From: Arcuatula senhousia
Taxonomy: Eukaryota > Mollusca > Bivalvia > Mytilida > Mytilidae
NCBI GenBank assembly: GCA_963971305.1
Contig: OZ020305.1
Span: 1,955,001 to 2,019,000, forward strand
Reading direction: 5' to 3'
Length of the DNA: 64,000 nt
Shown here: piece after piece, positions 51,745 to 63,576 of the stretch
Layout of the letters: the number at the start of each line of letters is the position of its first letter
Numbering within the stretch: position 1 is the first letter of the stretch
The notes under the pieces: generated by a model
What the model was told of the DNA's origin: nothing
Database searches by the model: none
The model's input: only the letters and a program-made list of their open reading frames with translations
Translations under genes and position numbers: made by a program

Positions 51745-51905
51745 AATAGTTTATACTTATTGACTGGGTATAAGGGAAATAGGTAGATTATTTTCCCCGA
51801 GGTGCAACTATTGTCTGAGGCGTAGCCGAAGGCAATAGTTGTCTCCGAGGGAAAATAATATATCTATTTCCCGAATACTCAGTCAGTAAGTGTTTTATTA
51901 TACCA
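51745..51905. repeat. Palindromic repeat (left part of a second nested element)
   Basis: ATTATTTTCCCCGAGGTGCAACTATTG and CAATAGTTGTCTCCGAGGGA are inverted copies around GCGTAGCCGAAGG. Related CAATAGTT motifs reappear at 54085-54140 beyond the Penelope-like element, so one element may have been split by its insertion. Confidence 0.6.
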
Positions 51906-52094
51906 AAAGAAACAATAGACAAAAACGTTTATAATTTTAGATTATTTAAAAATTCAAAATTTAATAATAAAATTTATTCATTCAACTCCAAGCGAACTTA
52001 AAAGTTGCATAGAAAGTACTTTAAAAAGTTTTGCATGGGAAACTCGTGCAATTAATTATCTGTAGTGTGACTTAACGTGAGTAAAATATATCAA

Positions 52095-54090
52095 TCAAAA
52101 TGAAACAATGAAATAAAGGCAATAACAAAACTACCGAACTTGAATGATCAATCTCACAGTCCAGAGAAAATGACAAAAACGAATCAGTCACACCGGAGAA
52201 CTGGTGGATCGCAATGGTCCTGACTTGGTACAGGCATTTCAAACGAAATGGTGGGTTAAACCAGGTTTTATGGCGCCAAACCTCCCTCTTCCATTGCGAT
52301 CTTCAAGTCCATATTATATATAGTTATCCAGCTAAGTGTGACACTGTAAAATTTGCTTAACCCGTAATTTATAGTTACGTAAAATAGTGTGACACTGTAA
52401 AATTTTCTTGGAATTAGGTTTTATAAATCGAACATAATAGGACATGTAGGATATGAAAATTATCATAAACAAAATACAGAAGTTTTTTATGGAACTTTGT
52501 TGTAATTTTTATTTGAGAGAAACACAAAACCAGAAGAATTAATGATCGCAATGGTCCTGACTTGGTACAGGCACTTCCAAAGAAGTGGTGGGTTAAACCA
52601 GGTTTTATGGCGCCAAACCTCCCTCTTCCATTGCGATCTTAGGATCCGGTAATGACCATAGAACACAACATAGTTGTGAGACACATTAGGGATATTGAGG
52701 TGATCATCTCAGTACAGCACACCAGTCAAACACTAATTAAAACAATTAACTATCATATCTTTTAACTCAATTTTGAACTTTTCTACTAGTGGCTGATAAC
52801 GAAGAAAGAATTTTTTTAGTGATCGTATGAGACGTATTTTCTTATAGCCCTGCTTCAAAAGTCGGTCACGAAGAAACCGGTGTCTGATAAAAAAATCTAT
52901 GAAATGTGTGCAAGCTCTGGCATATCGAATAAGTTGAGAAATATAAACACCGTATGCAGGAGAAGTAGGTATATTGCTCTGTAGATTAGGAAAATTAATA
53001 ATTTGAAAATTAAAATCGTCTCGTTTATCGTAAATTTTTGTACTGAGATGACCACCTGGGTCAAATTTGAGGTGCAAATCCAAGAAAGACGTGAAGCAAT
53101 CAGACTCGGTGGTCTCTTTAATCTCCAATTCCGGAGAATATATTGAAGGAATCCAACTACCAAATGAAGTGTTATTGATAGAAAGGACATCGTCAATATA
53201 TCTGAATGTAAGATTAAATGACCTTGCCTCTTTCATCTTCTTGTTCTTTACGAGTCCCTGAAGAAATTCAGTCTCGTAAGAGTATAAAAACAAATCGGCG
53301 AGGAGAGGAGCACAGTTGTGCCCATTGGAATGCCGATTTGTTGTTGAAAAATCTCTCCTCCGAAGGTGACAAATATGTTGTCAATGAGGAAATCAAGCAT
53401 ACTGCAAACTTGTTCCAGTGTGTAACAAATTTTATCTTTGAAAGATGTTTTGGAAAAGAATGTAGAATTATAACCCAAAACAACAAAATTCCTTGAGTTT
53501 GAAAAGGCTTTTTCGAGAAGTTTTTTCAGGCGACATTTTAGTTTTTCGTATGGCAAGGTAGTGTATAAAGTTGAAAAATCGAACGTTTTCAAAGAGTGAA
53601 CCTCAGAAAATGACCTAGATTTAAAATGATCCAACAAATCTTTTGAGTTTTTCAAAATCCACATATGGTTAATTCCACTACGATTATAAATAGTGTCGCA
53701 GTATGCTTGTTGACCTTCTTTGACAGCAGACAAGATTTTAGTTAAATGAACGGACAGCTCTGTAGTTGAACATGATGAAGATCCAGCTATATACCTTTCT
53801 TTGTACGGATTTTTGTGAAGTTTAGGTATCCAGTACAAATATGGCAACTCTTTATGTTCCTCTTTCATTGGAATATTGAAAGAGGACATAAAAGAGCTAT
53901 GGTTGGCTATGATTTCATCATTGTTAAATGTAGTCCGTGTGTATGTAGCACTAGCGGAAGTATTACCATCTTTTATTAGACAATTGTAATAATGTGCTTT
54001 ACATACAAAAACTATATTATTGGAAGCCTTGTCTGCTGGCGTGAAAACGATTGGCTTAAGGCGGGGCTTAATGACGTCAGAGGGCAAATA
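52095..54090 (-). mobile_element. Penelope-like element, nearly intact RT (subfamily C)
   Basis: The element reads right to left. RT begins near 54087 and ends at 52733, followed by a ~600-bp 3' tail. The tail contains two ~100-bp direct repeats (52543-52641 and 52198-52305, around GGCGCCATAAAACCTGG) and the common TGATCATTCAAGTTCGGTAG end. The 5' part upstream of the ADK motif is missing. Confidence 0.85.
52733..54087 (-). pseudogene. Penelope-like reverse transcriptase with one frameshift
   Basis: The first frame (54087-53248) carries FTPADKASNNIVFVCKAHYY, YWIPKLHKNPYKERYIAGSS, MWILKNSKDLLDHF, FDFSTLYTTLPYEKL (motif A Asp) and QIGIPMGT, then slips out of frame near 53325. The overlapping second frame (53293-52733) carries FRYIDDVLSIN (catalytic YxDD) and PAYGVYISQLIRYARACT, ending in a basic thumb-like tail. 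A single-base change at the MGT...C turn explains the break. No GIY-YIG or other endonuclease domain is visible. Known PLE RTs are related to telomerase RT. Confidence 0.85.
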
Positions 54091-54648
54091 GTTGTGGCGA
54101 GGGCAATAGTTCGGAAACTATTGACCGGTCAATAGTTCAAAGCTAGCAAACGAGAAAAATAGTGAAACTACTGTATATGCATTTATAAAAGAATAACATT
54201 ACTGAGGTATAATAATTTAAACTAAAAAGATAATAATTTAAAAAAAATAAAACATATAAAATAATATATATTGTTTTACTGCAATACAATTAAATGATAA
54301 TAAAATCTGAGCGCAGTTAATTTTAGGTCGCTGTCTAAACTAAAGTTAACTTTAGGTCACTCTTGGCTTCAGCGCGGTTAACTTTAGGCCGCTCTAGACT
54401 AAAGTTAACTTTAGGTCGCTCTTACGCTAAAGTTAACTTTAGGATGGTTCTAGGCTAAAGTTAACTAGTGGAGCGGTCAAGAAGAGCAGACCGTGGACCA
54501 AGTTTGCTATTACAGTTAACTTTAGACCGGTCCACGGTCTGCCTAATGCAATCTAAATAGCAGACCTTAGTTAACTTTAGGCAGTCAAAAAGTTTACTTT
54601 TCTAGTTAACTTGGCATACAGGTTATGTTTGGTCGTATCTGTATTTTA

Positions 54649-57600
54649 AAAATAAAATCTGAATGTATAGCTGCAATGTTAACTTATAAAATACCCCCAT
54701 TGCCTAAAAAATTAATCAGATCAAGTTTTGGAATAGAAAATCTACATTTTATCTCAAACCTGTTTCAGTTCCGTGGGGATCCATTAAGTTAATTCGGACG
54801 ATTTGTGAAAAAAATTATCAAAATATGGTAAAAGCGTTAACTGTTGCATTGTAGTTGAAAATAGCATGCTAAAGGACCCGATCAAATTCAATTTTGAAAG
54901 AAGGTTTGAGGCTAACTTTTAGGCGTAGTATTATGAGGGCATAGATGGTAATCAATAACGTTTCAAGGTAGGTCATTTGAACACACAGAAATCCATTTTT
55001 AACCAATAGAAGTCAGAAATCACCACTACAGAAGGTTACCGGGTGTTTTGAACACACAGGAATCGATATGCAATATAAGTTCCTAGATACATAAAAAGTT
55101 TTTAATTTAACTGCTTGTTTAAAGTATCCATGGCAATACCTGTTAAACTTGTTTAGTTTTAAAGACCTATGTTTAATAAAACTTGACTGGTTTTATGTAT
55201 ATAAATAGAAACAGACATTGTGGTGTGCATTCCATTTATAATACTGTCTATGTATATAGAATTACAAATAAATTATTTTGCCATCTTTGCACCGACATAT
55301 GTCGGAAGCATTTCTATTCCAATATTCCCTCGTGATGAACTGTTTGAATACTAAATATTTTGACATCCGAACTATGTAGACTTTTTTTGTCTGTGACTAC
55401 TGTGTAAGATGATAGGGTTAATTATAAATTTATGAATAAATGACAGAGGCAAATTTTGGATGTTCTTGGTATAATATTTGGCCGAGTTTCACAGAAGTCG
55501 ACGTTAACTAATACTGAATTTGCTAGAAAAGATGTTTATATGTTTTTACGTGTATCCAAGTTTAAGTTGAAGCTGGATGTTTAGCATAATATGAGTAGAC
55601 TGACAGGGAAACACTTTCCGTTACTGTCTTTTAGCATATATATTATCAATGAAATTCATCAAATTTGACTATTTTACTGGAGATGTTCAGTTTTAATATG
55701 AAATGTTTATAAGTTAAAGAGGTTAGTTGCATTCATTTATAAGAATCTATATAAAGAACGGATTCTTTCTCAGTGGTAAAAAATCAATTTTCTGTTTAAG
55801 CATTGTTAGTACCACCCTAGATATCTAAATTGTGTCTACTTGTAACTACGAATGCTAAAAACAAGTTACATTTTACTTGACAACCTATATTGTTTAATAT
55901 TTTTGTATTTTGGAGATTTCCATAACATTCCGTTATAACAGTGGTGAATAACAGACCTGAGACTTGTGGTACTTAAGACTAAGAAAGGTTAAAAAGTTAT
56001 TATAAAACATTTGATTGATGACCTAAATAATTTGCTATTTTTTACTTTGATAAGTTGCAACCAGATCTCTATATAACAGTTATGAACAACATACCATCAT
56101 AGCAGGTTTTTGAGCTGAGTTGGCTAATTTGTTACCAAGCCAGACTGAGGAAAATGTTATGTTATGTTCTGTAAAACCTAAAGGAGTTTTCTTAAATGTA
56201 TATTAGACACTTTATATTCGTCTACCCTGGAAGAGTTATGGTTCAACGGCTATAGTTTCAGCCACTTTTATATTATACACATCAACCAGGCCATGTTAAT
56301 ATCAATGATAAAAAGATCATCCTATATTTTATACAAATTTGATGGATATTAACGGGTACATAAAAGATAATTTATACCCGAATTTTTTAAACATAAGATC
56401 TCTTTTATGATATCTCTTATGATGGTTTATTCACGAGAAAATAATTCTTAGCATGGCCTTCATAAGATATTACCATAAAGGGAGAAAGTCTTCACATAAA
56501 CCGAGCCTGAGGAGTATAACTTCATTAAAACTGGATGTGATTTTTCTTGAAAAACAAGAAGAGATACAAAATAAAAACACTGAAAAGATAAATGTTTTTT
56601 TATTTGTTTAAAATCTTTTAAGAATCATATTCTCAGAGGAATATAAAACTGCATTGTTTTGATTTTTACAAATATAGATTTAAAATAAAATAATAGTACA
56701 ATGAATAATTTATTATAAATTAGTGAGAAGGGGTGACTAGTATCATGACTTCATATAGTAATGTGTGTTTGTTTTATTGAACAGCTTGCTTAAAAGAGGC
56801 TTTTAATGACATATAGATACAATGCATTTTAAAATAATTTCATGCATTTAAAAACAATTTGAGTAAAGTGATTGTAACTTCTTTGAACCAGAAAAGATAG
56901 TCCTTAATTCATCATTAGGATTTGAAAGACAATTAGCTGTTAGATGCAGTGACACTTGACTGTTCAGCCGTAATAGATCTTCACATTTATCGAGCCAGTT
57001 CAATGATTTGATTTTCTCCAATGTAAGAAACTAAAAGATCTCATCATGGGTTAGAACTATAGCCCGTTATTGTAAGAACGATGTTATAAATAAAATTGTT
57101 TACGTCTTTTTTACAAAGTGACTGAAATTAAGTTATATTTCTTTTACAGTCCTTATTCTAAATTTTTTATTGTTATTTTTCACTTTGAGACAAATTCTAA
57201 ATCCTGTGAAGTGAATGAATGATGGCAACAATGTAACAATATATTTCTTATAAAGTTAAATTTCTTTTTAATGTTATTCGTTATCAACATTTTAACGTAA
57301 TGTAACAATGTTTTTTTTTGTTTAAGGGCAGGACATAAAACTTAAATATAATCTGTGTATGCCATTCAAAACAATACAATTAAGCTAGTTTTAGTTTATT
57401 TATCAAACAAGACAAACACGATTTAGTTGCTATTACCAAAAACAACCACTGAGAGGTTTACTAATGAGGCATTAAACATTCTGCAAAGTTAAAATCAAAA
57501 TCAGTAAACACAAACGAGAACAGCATGAAGAAACACAAAAAACACCTGAAAAGAGATCAACAACTTTAGACGTGTCAGGGAAGCTGTAGCTGAAGTTTAA

Positions 57601-58515
57601 AAATAATGAGATGACAAAAAATGTCAGACCATTAATAAAACTTTAACAATTTGAAAATCTGATTTTAAATACGTTGGAAAGAACAAAATAACTTGAATTC
57701 TTACAAGTGCAAATATAACCTTTGAAAAACTCCAACAGGTCACTCAGTAAAAACCTTTCACATGAACTGATTGAAAGGTTAACACACTGACAGACAGATT
57801 GTTAGGTATATATAATTAAACCCTCTTGGTCTTTATCAATTATAAGGGTAATTGTTACCAATACCAATTGACTATCACTAGACACCTCAACAAGTCTTAA
57901 TTCTACTGCTCTGTAATTATACAATTGAACATGAGATACAGCCGTTGATTCTACCAGCTTTTAGATCTTGGGATGTAAGAATTGTCTGGTTAATTTGAAG
58001 AATTCCTATAACCCTGATCTGCCCTTTATTGGTGTAACTGATAATGGACTGTGTGCATAATTTATTAGAATTTAATACTAGTATAAATCTCATCAACTTT
58101 CAATACTGAAACTTTAATCTTTCAGATATACTATCTGCACTCTTTGAGACCGTTATAACTTTGGCCTGATCTTGGTCATTGCGTTAAAGTTTCCAATAGG
58201 GGAATATCTTTATTATAAAACTGCAATTATTGTTATCGACCTCATAACAGTTGCTTTGCAGACTCTAATTTTAACAGACAAGATAGTTTATATTGAATTG
58301 ACATTATCTTAGTTTTATGAATGCGTTCATGACAAGAAGGAAATCATATTTATACAATAAACCCCGCACCTGAATTGCTATCTCTATATCAAATATCGGC
58401 TAATTCTTTTTTTAGTGTTTTTGGTCTCACTTTTTATCTGGAACGCTGTCATCTGATAATACCCAATTATTACATCAGTTGTAATGGCGGGTTTGGTGCA
58501 TTTCTAAAGTGTTTT
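54649..58515. other. Intergenic, nothing recognised
   Basis: AT-rich sequence. No open frame, exon series or clear repeat structure found. Confidence 0.55.
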
Positions 58516-59343
58516 AATGCCCCATCTACGAAAGAAGAGGGGCAAATAGTGTTCGGGTCCATCCGTCCGTCCGTCTGTTCGTCCGTCCATTCGTCCGTCC
58601 GTCCCAAATCCCCATATTTCCAAATTCCCACTTACTAACAAACGCCAAATCAAATGATGTAGGTGCACCTAGTGATGCTAAGCACAATGCATGCTTCGGA
58701 TGCTGAATATGACCTATATTGGTATAGTAGGTGCACCTAGTGGTGCTAAGCACAATGCATGCTTCGGATGCTGAATGTGACCTATATTTTCAGCATGGAT
58801 GACCTCTTACAGAAAAATGGTTTTATTCCATTCCTACTTACTGACAAGTGCCACATCAACTATATTGGTATGGTAGGTGCATCTAGTGATGCTAAGCACA
58901 ATGTATGTTTCGGATGCTTGATGTGACCTATATTTTCTGCATGAATGACCACTTACAAAAAATGGTAAAAGTCAATTCCCACTTACTGACAAGTGCCATA
59001 TCAACTATATTGGTATGCTAGATGCACCTAGTGATGCTAAGCACAATGCATGTTTCAGATTCTGAATGTGACCTATACTTTTTGCATGGATGACCTCTTA
59101 CAGAAAAATGGTTTAATTCCATTCCCACTTACTGACAAGTGCCACATCAACTAAATTGGTATTGTAGGTGCTCCTAGTAATGCTAGGCAGAAAAGTTGCT
59201 TCAGATGCTGGCCGTGACCTATATTTTCCGCATGAATGACCACTAATAGAAGAATTTTTTAAAGTCCATAAAATTATACTCTTGGAACAACATCATTGTT
59301 TACTAATTGCGGAAAAAACATAATTGTTGCGAGATGGGGCATT
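58516..59343. mobile_element. 0.83-kb element with 12-bp perfect inverted ends and ~150-bp internal repeats
   Basis: AATGCCCCATCT (58516-58527) and its exact inverted complement (59332-59343) bound the element. After a GTCCGTCC-type stretch (58560-58603) come five imperfect copies of a unit with GTAGGTGCACCTAGTGATGC TAAGCACAATGCATG and ATGACC(T/A)CTTACAGAAAAATGG. I recall this terminus as very abundant in bivalves. Short ORFs inside are not coding. Confidence 0.82.
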
Positions 59344-60413
59344 ATGTCTGTTGGACATATTCTTGTTTCATATTTTTAGAAAGAGGGATTGGGACTTCCC
59401 AGCAACCCAGTTCCAATGGTATTGAAAAACATTCATACTAAAATAGAAAAGTCATAACTTGTTAAAAAAACAAAACGTAAAAACAGGGTAATTCTGTACC
59501 AGACAAACTTGAAAATAAAATATTATCAGAAATAAGATTAGTATGATGAAATGTTTTAAGGAATGATTGAAGATAATGGGATGTGGAACAAGTACGTGTG
59601 ATATAACATATAATATTAACAATAGCCAGCAGCCTTCAATTTGACCAGCGGTCGCTGCTTGCTGTCTGCAATTGATGTCCTGAAAGACCACTTCATAGAA
59701 AATATCATTTTACTAAGCATCAATTAAGATGATTGGTTTTATAGAATCTTCTCCGACTGGTTTATTTATATCTGTTAATCGTATTGACATCCTTTATGAT
59801 AAACACTTTAAGGATTCTCTGGTTTGCATGATATCCGTACTGTAACCCACCACCTAGCAACTAATTCAGGAAGTTTAGATGTTTGGTAGCATTGATTCTC
59901 ATACAATTCAAATAACATTTTAAATTATAGTTCATATTGATTATATGAACTTGTTTATGAATTACAATTTCTTTGCACTTTAACTGTTTTCTGATAAGCA
60001 TTGAGTCAGTTACAGGTGCAGTTGTAACGCTAGAACAATAGAATGTCACTGTGGATGTGTTTATCATCACTTCAAGGGTGTATACATATTTTGAGATACA
60101 GATCGTCAAAACAATAATTTGTATTCCTAAATGTCAACTGTTACACACAACATCAGTTTTAATTCAATTGATAAAGTCAGTTATGTAAGCCCCTCCCTAA
60201 TTGCAATGACTAAAAATTTATATTTGTTTTGCCACTTAATCAGTTTCTGCAAAACTTGGACAATTAGCAGCATCAAAATATCACAGTTTAAGATGTATTT
60301 TTATTTATTTAGTTAACTTGTTTTTCAAAAACTTTACAATTATACCCGTCATATTAAAACGGATTTATATGGAATAGATCTATTCAAATAATTCTGGAAT
60401 TTATAGTACCTTT
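59344..60413. other. Intergenic or 5' part of the DIRS-like element
   Basis: No coding signal. It includes a ~65-bp piece (59620-59685) resembling 24130-24195. The left terminal repeat of the DIRS-like element is expected here but was not identified. Confidence 0.5.
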
Positions 60414-60439
60414 TTGGATTTTAAAGTTGCATTTTCACC

Positions 60440-61939
60440 ATGTCCGGAAGAGGGAAAAGTGTTCGCCCTAGGCGAAAGAACCGTAATACTCCGTATCAAT
60501 CGAGAACCAATGAGCGGGACGTTGACAGCCCATCAAATTGGACAGTACACAGACTCAAGGAGAAACTACAAAACCTTGGAATACGAACACCTAACGGCTT
60601 ATCTAAGCAGATACTTGAAAAATTATATACAGAGAACATGGGTAATATAAACGGTGATATAACACCGGCAGAGATTCATGTAGTTGTACCAAATGAAAAC
60701 CAGGATTCTGGGACAGACAACTCTAATTTGTGTGATCCTGTGGAACAAAGAATTGACAGAAACCCGAATGTTGATGAAACGGAACATAGTTTACCCGGGA
60801 ATGCGCATCAATCGAATGCAAACACTGACAGTATGACTTCATTTTTCAACATGATAGGACAATGTTTCACGGGATTACAACAAACAGTCAATCAACTGAA
60901 CTTATCAATGACGAAAAACCATCAACAGAATTCACACACAGAAGAAAATCAGGGTTTCAGCTTGCAGCAGTGGTACAATAAACAATTCACGAATCGCCAA
61001 AACAGGGATCTACCAGATCACATGGATCAATCAGAACAGCCACCGATGACGACTATGTCTCCGAATACTTCATCAGTGCACAATCATGATACACCGTTTC
61101 ATGGAGTCCGTTCAGATTCATTCTCTAACGTGGATATCATACCACCTTTGATTCAACGGCAAATCATTGACGGTAAGGACATAAATCTAGCTTCCCTTTT
61201 GATTCCAAATTTTGATACCCCTAAAACTAATACCATTATGGCTAATGGCATTCAGTTAAATGTATCTGGACGTCCTGATCCTAGGTTGAACAGAAAGTTG
61301 ACCCTTCAAGAATTCATTAAAGCATTTGGAAAATACAAGAGAGTCATGTCCAAAGCTTTTCCAGATAGACGTGCCGAATTGGACGCCTATCAAGATGATA
61401 TCATAGACATATATAATTATTTTGGAGATAAATTCTATGATTATCATAAGTTGTTTTCTGCTAAAGCTGCTACTTTGTTAAGAGAAAGACAAATCAAAAT
61501 TGATTGGAGCAAAAGAGATAGAGATATTTTAAGTTTGGTGACAGCAGGATCGCGGATTGATCTCTGTAAAAATTGTAACATGGCTGATCATACTACAGCT
61601 TTCTGTTCAATGCAGGATTCAGTACAAAAACAAAATAAAGTTGATCTTTATTCACGGCAGATCGAGTCTTCCACGGGGTCTTTAGATAAATTCGGCAGGC
61701 CTCGAATCCAGCATCAAGGAAAAGAGATATGTAATAACTATAATGATGCTAAGGGTTGTACCAGGACTAATTGCCCTTTCAAGCACAACTGTGCAAGGTG
61801 TAAATCACCAGGTCACTCCTATTATAATTGCTCGTTACGTTTCACTACCCAATCTACCCAAAAGTCTGTAGAACAAAAAGCCATTGGTGCAACAATACCA
61901 ACGATTTCTCAGAATTTCGGTAAACAGGGGAACAAATGA
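60440..61939 (+). CDS. Gag-like protein of DIRS-like element
   Basis: 499 residues, intact. Basic N-terminus (GRGKSVRPRRKNRN), then a SAP-like motif at about residues 34-65 (WTVHRLKEKLQNLGIRTPNG, then LSKQILEKLY), a known DNA-binding fold. A Gln/Asn-rich linker follows, then a helical region (LTLQEFIKAFGKYKRVMSKA at about residue 285). The C-terminus holds a CX2CX4HX4C knuckle at C376, a CCCH-like C-X8-C-X4-C-X3-H and a second CX2CX4HX4C (CARCKSPGHSYYNC). It should bind the element's RNA in particles. Start chosen at the first Met before the basic block. An overlapping frame from 60414 is a shadow. Confidence 0.85.
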   Translation: MSGRGKSVRPRRKNRNTPYQSRTNERDVDSPSNWTVHRLKEKLQNLGIRTPNGLSKQILEKLYTENMGNINGDITPAEIHVVVPNENQDSGTDNSNLCDPVEQRIDRNPNVDETEHSLPGNAHQSNANTDSMTSFFNMIGQCFTGLQQTVNQLNLSMTKNHQQNSHTEENQGFSLQQWYNKQFTNRQNRDLPDHMDQSEQPPMTTMSPNTSSVHNHDTPFHGVRSDSFSNVDIIPPLIQRQIIDGKDINLASLLIPNFDTPKTNTIMANGIQLNVSGRPDPRLNRKLTLQEFIKAFGKYKRVMSKAFPDRRAELDAYQDDIIDIYNYFGDKFYDYHKLFSAKAATLLRERQIKIDWSKRDRDILSLVTAGSRIDLCKNCNMADHTTAFCSMQDSVQKQNKVDLYSRQIESSTGSLDKFGRPRIQHQGKEICNNYNDAKGCTRTNCPFKHNCARCKSPGHSYYNCSLRFTTQSTQKSVEQKAIGATIPTISQNFGKQGNK

Positions 61940-62896
61940 CTAAAAGTTTTTCCAACCGTAGCAACTACTCCCATCCAAGTTGATAGGCTTGAAATTGAAT
62001 TGGCTAGTCACCCAGACAAGAAATTTGTTCATTATCTTTGTAATGGTCTAAGATATGGGTTTGACACAATGGTGTCAGTAACTAATTTACCTACAAAAGA
62101 ATGCAAAAACAGTTTATCAGCAAGAACACAAGAAGATATAACTACAAATTTAATAGAGAAAGAGTTAGAGAAAGGATTTTTGTATGGTCTTTTTAAGAGC
62201 CCCCCTTTTCAATCGTACAGAGTGAGTCCTTTAGGAGTAGCAGAAGGGAAGTATTCTCTTAAAAAGCGATTAATATTAGATCTGTCATCTCCCCACAATG
62301 ATGACAAACACAGAAGCATAAATGATCTAATTGACAAAGACAATTGCTCTATGTCTTATGTTAAAATAGATCATGCAATTGATATAATTTTGAGGTTAGG
62401 ACGAGGATCCTTGTTGTGTAAATTTGATATTTCAGACGCTTTCAAAATCTGCCCGATTGCACCCCATCAATGGCCATTATTTTGTGTGAAATGGCGTGAC
62501 TTGTACTATTATTTTGTTAGGTTAACCTTTGGTTGTCGCAGTAGTCCAAAAATTTTTGATCATGTCAGTCAAGCTATTTGCCATATTGCTGAACATAATT
62601 ACAATATAAATAATATATTACATTTACTAGACGATTTTTTGACAATTGATCCTCCTACAGGCGACGGACATAAAACAATGAGAATCATGTTGAATATTTT
62701 TGACAAGCTTAATATACCTATAGCTATTCATAAGACCATAGGCCCTGTCCATTGTTTAGAATACCTAGGTATTGTATTAGATTCGCAAAATATGGAAGCT
62801 CGACTGCCAAGGGATAAAGTTGTACGTATTTGTAATTTTATCTCTTTTCTATGTAATAAAAGAAATGTACGAAAAGGGAATTGCTTCAACTATTAG
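61940..62896 (+). pseudogene. Reverse transcriptase of DIRS-like element
   Basis: Lies in the same frame as Gag after its TGA (61937-61939); the frame is open from 61940, with the first Met at 62000. It begins TPIQVDRLEIELASHPDKKF, characteristic of DIRS RTs. LLCKFDISDAFKICPI holds palm motif A, LTFGCRSSPKIFDH motif B and HLLDDFLTIDP the catalytic DD. The frame breaks near 62860, so the connection to RNase H is lost by a one-base indel in an A-rich stretch. Translation in an active copy could be by readthrough or reinitiation. Confidence 0.85.
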
Positions 62897-63564
62897 GACA
62901 TTTTAATTTTGCCTCGAGAGTAATTCTCCCGGGCCGATCTTTTGTATCATATCTGATAAAATTATCCACAACCGTCAATGATTTGCATCATTATGTGTAT
63001 CTAAACAAAGAATGCAGAGAAGATTTAAAATTTTGGTTGTGTTTTCTTCACAATTGGAATGGCGTCAATATGTTTTATGAAAAAGAATTTTCCGAAAGTT
63101 TTCATATGCAACTTTTCACTGATGCGTCTTCCACTAAAGGTTTTGGAGGTTACTTTCAAGGCCGTTGGTTCTATTCCGCTTGGCCGCAAGAATTAGAACT
63201 CCCGTCAGAAAAACAGTTCTCAATGGCATTTTTAGAATTGTATCCGATAGTGGTAGCTGCGGTTCTTTGGGGCTGTTTTTGGAATAAAAATCGTATACTG
63301 TTCTGGTGTGATAACGAGGCAACCGTAGCCATAGTCAGAAAAGGACGATCGAAATGTCTACAGATAATGCAACTCATGCGAAAGTTGACTTGGTGTGCTT
63401 GTAAATATAACTTTTACTTCAGTTCTAGACATGTGCCGGGTTACCAGAACGAATTAAGTGATTCTTTATCTCGTTTTCAGATCGATCGTTTTCGCCGACT
63501 GGCCCCAAATGCAGCACCACATCCTTGCCCATGCCCAAACAGCTCAGAAATACTGTGGAGTTGA
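62870..63564 (+). pseudogene. RNase H region of DIRS-like element
   Basis: Continues the RT polyprotein in another frame. RELLQLLGHFNFASRVILPG (RT connection) is followed by LFTDASSTKGFGG (first RNase H Asp), FLELYPIVVAA (Glu), WCDNEATVAIVRKG (Asp) and RHVPGYQNELSDSLSR (His/Asp). All four acidic catalytic positions are present. It ends TGA at 63562-63564. Confidence 0.85.
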
Positions 63565-63576
63565 ATAGAACTGTGA

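Larger units (their letters stand above)
51143..54648. mobile_element. GTTAAC-rich TIR element containing nested insertions
   Basis: The outer ends are inverted: 51143-51173 and 54618-54648 match at 27 of 31 bases (AGACATAACCTGT / ACAGGTTATGTTTG cores). Both arms (51170-51420 and 54310-54600) are packed with the palindromic word AAAGTTAACTTTAGG. The middle is occupied by other elements. No transposase frame. Confidence 0.8.

Noticed and set aside
53218..53496. Plus-strand ORF across the Penelope-like element
   Set aside because: Antisense shadow of the reverse transcriptase on the - strand.
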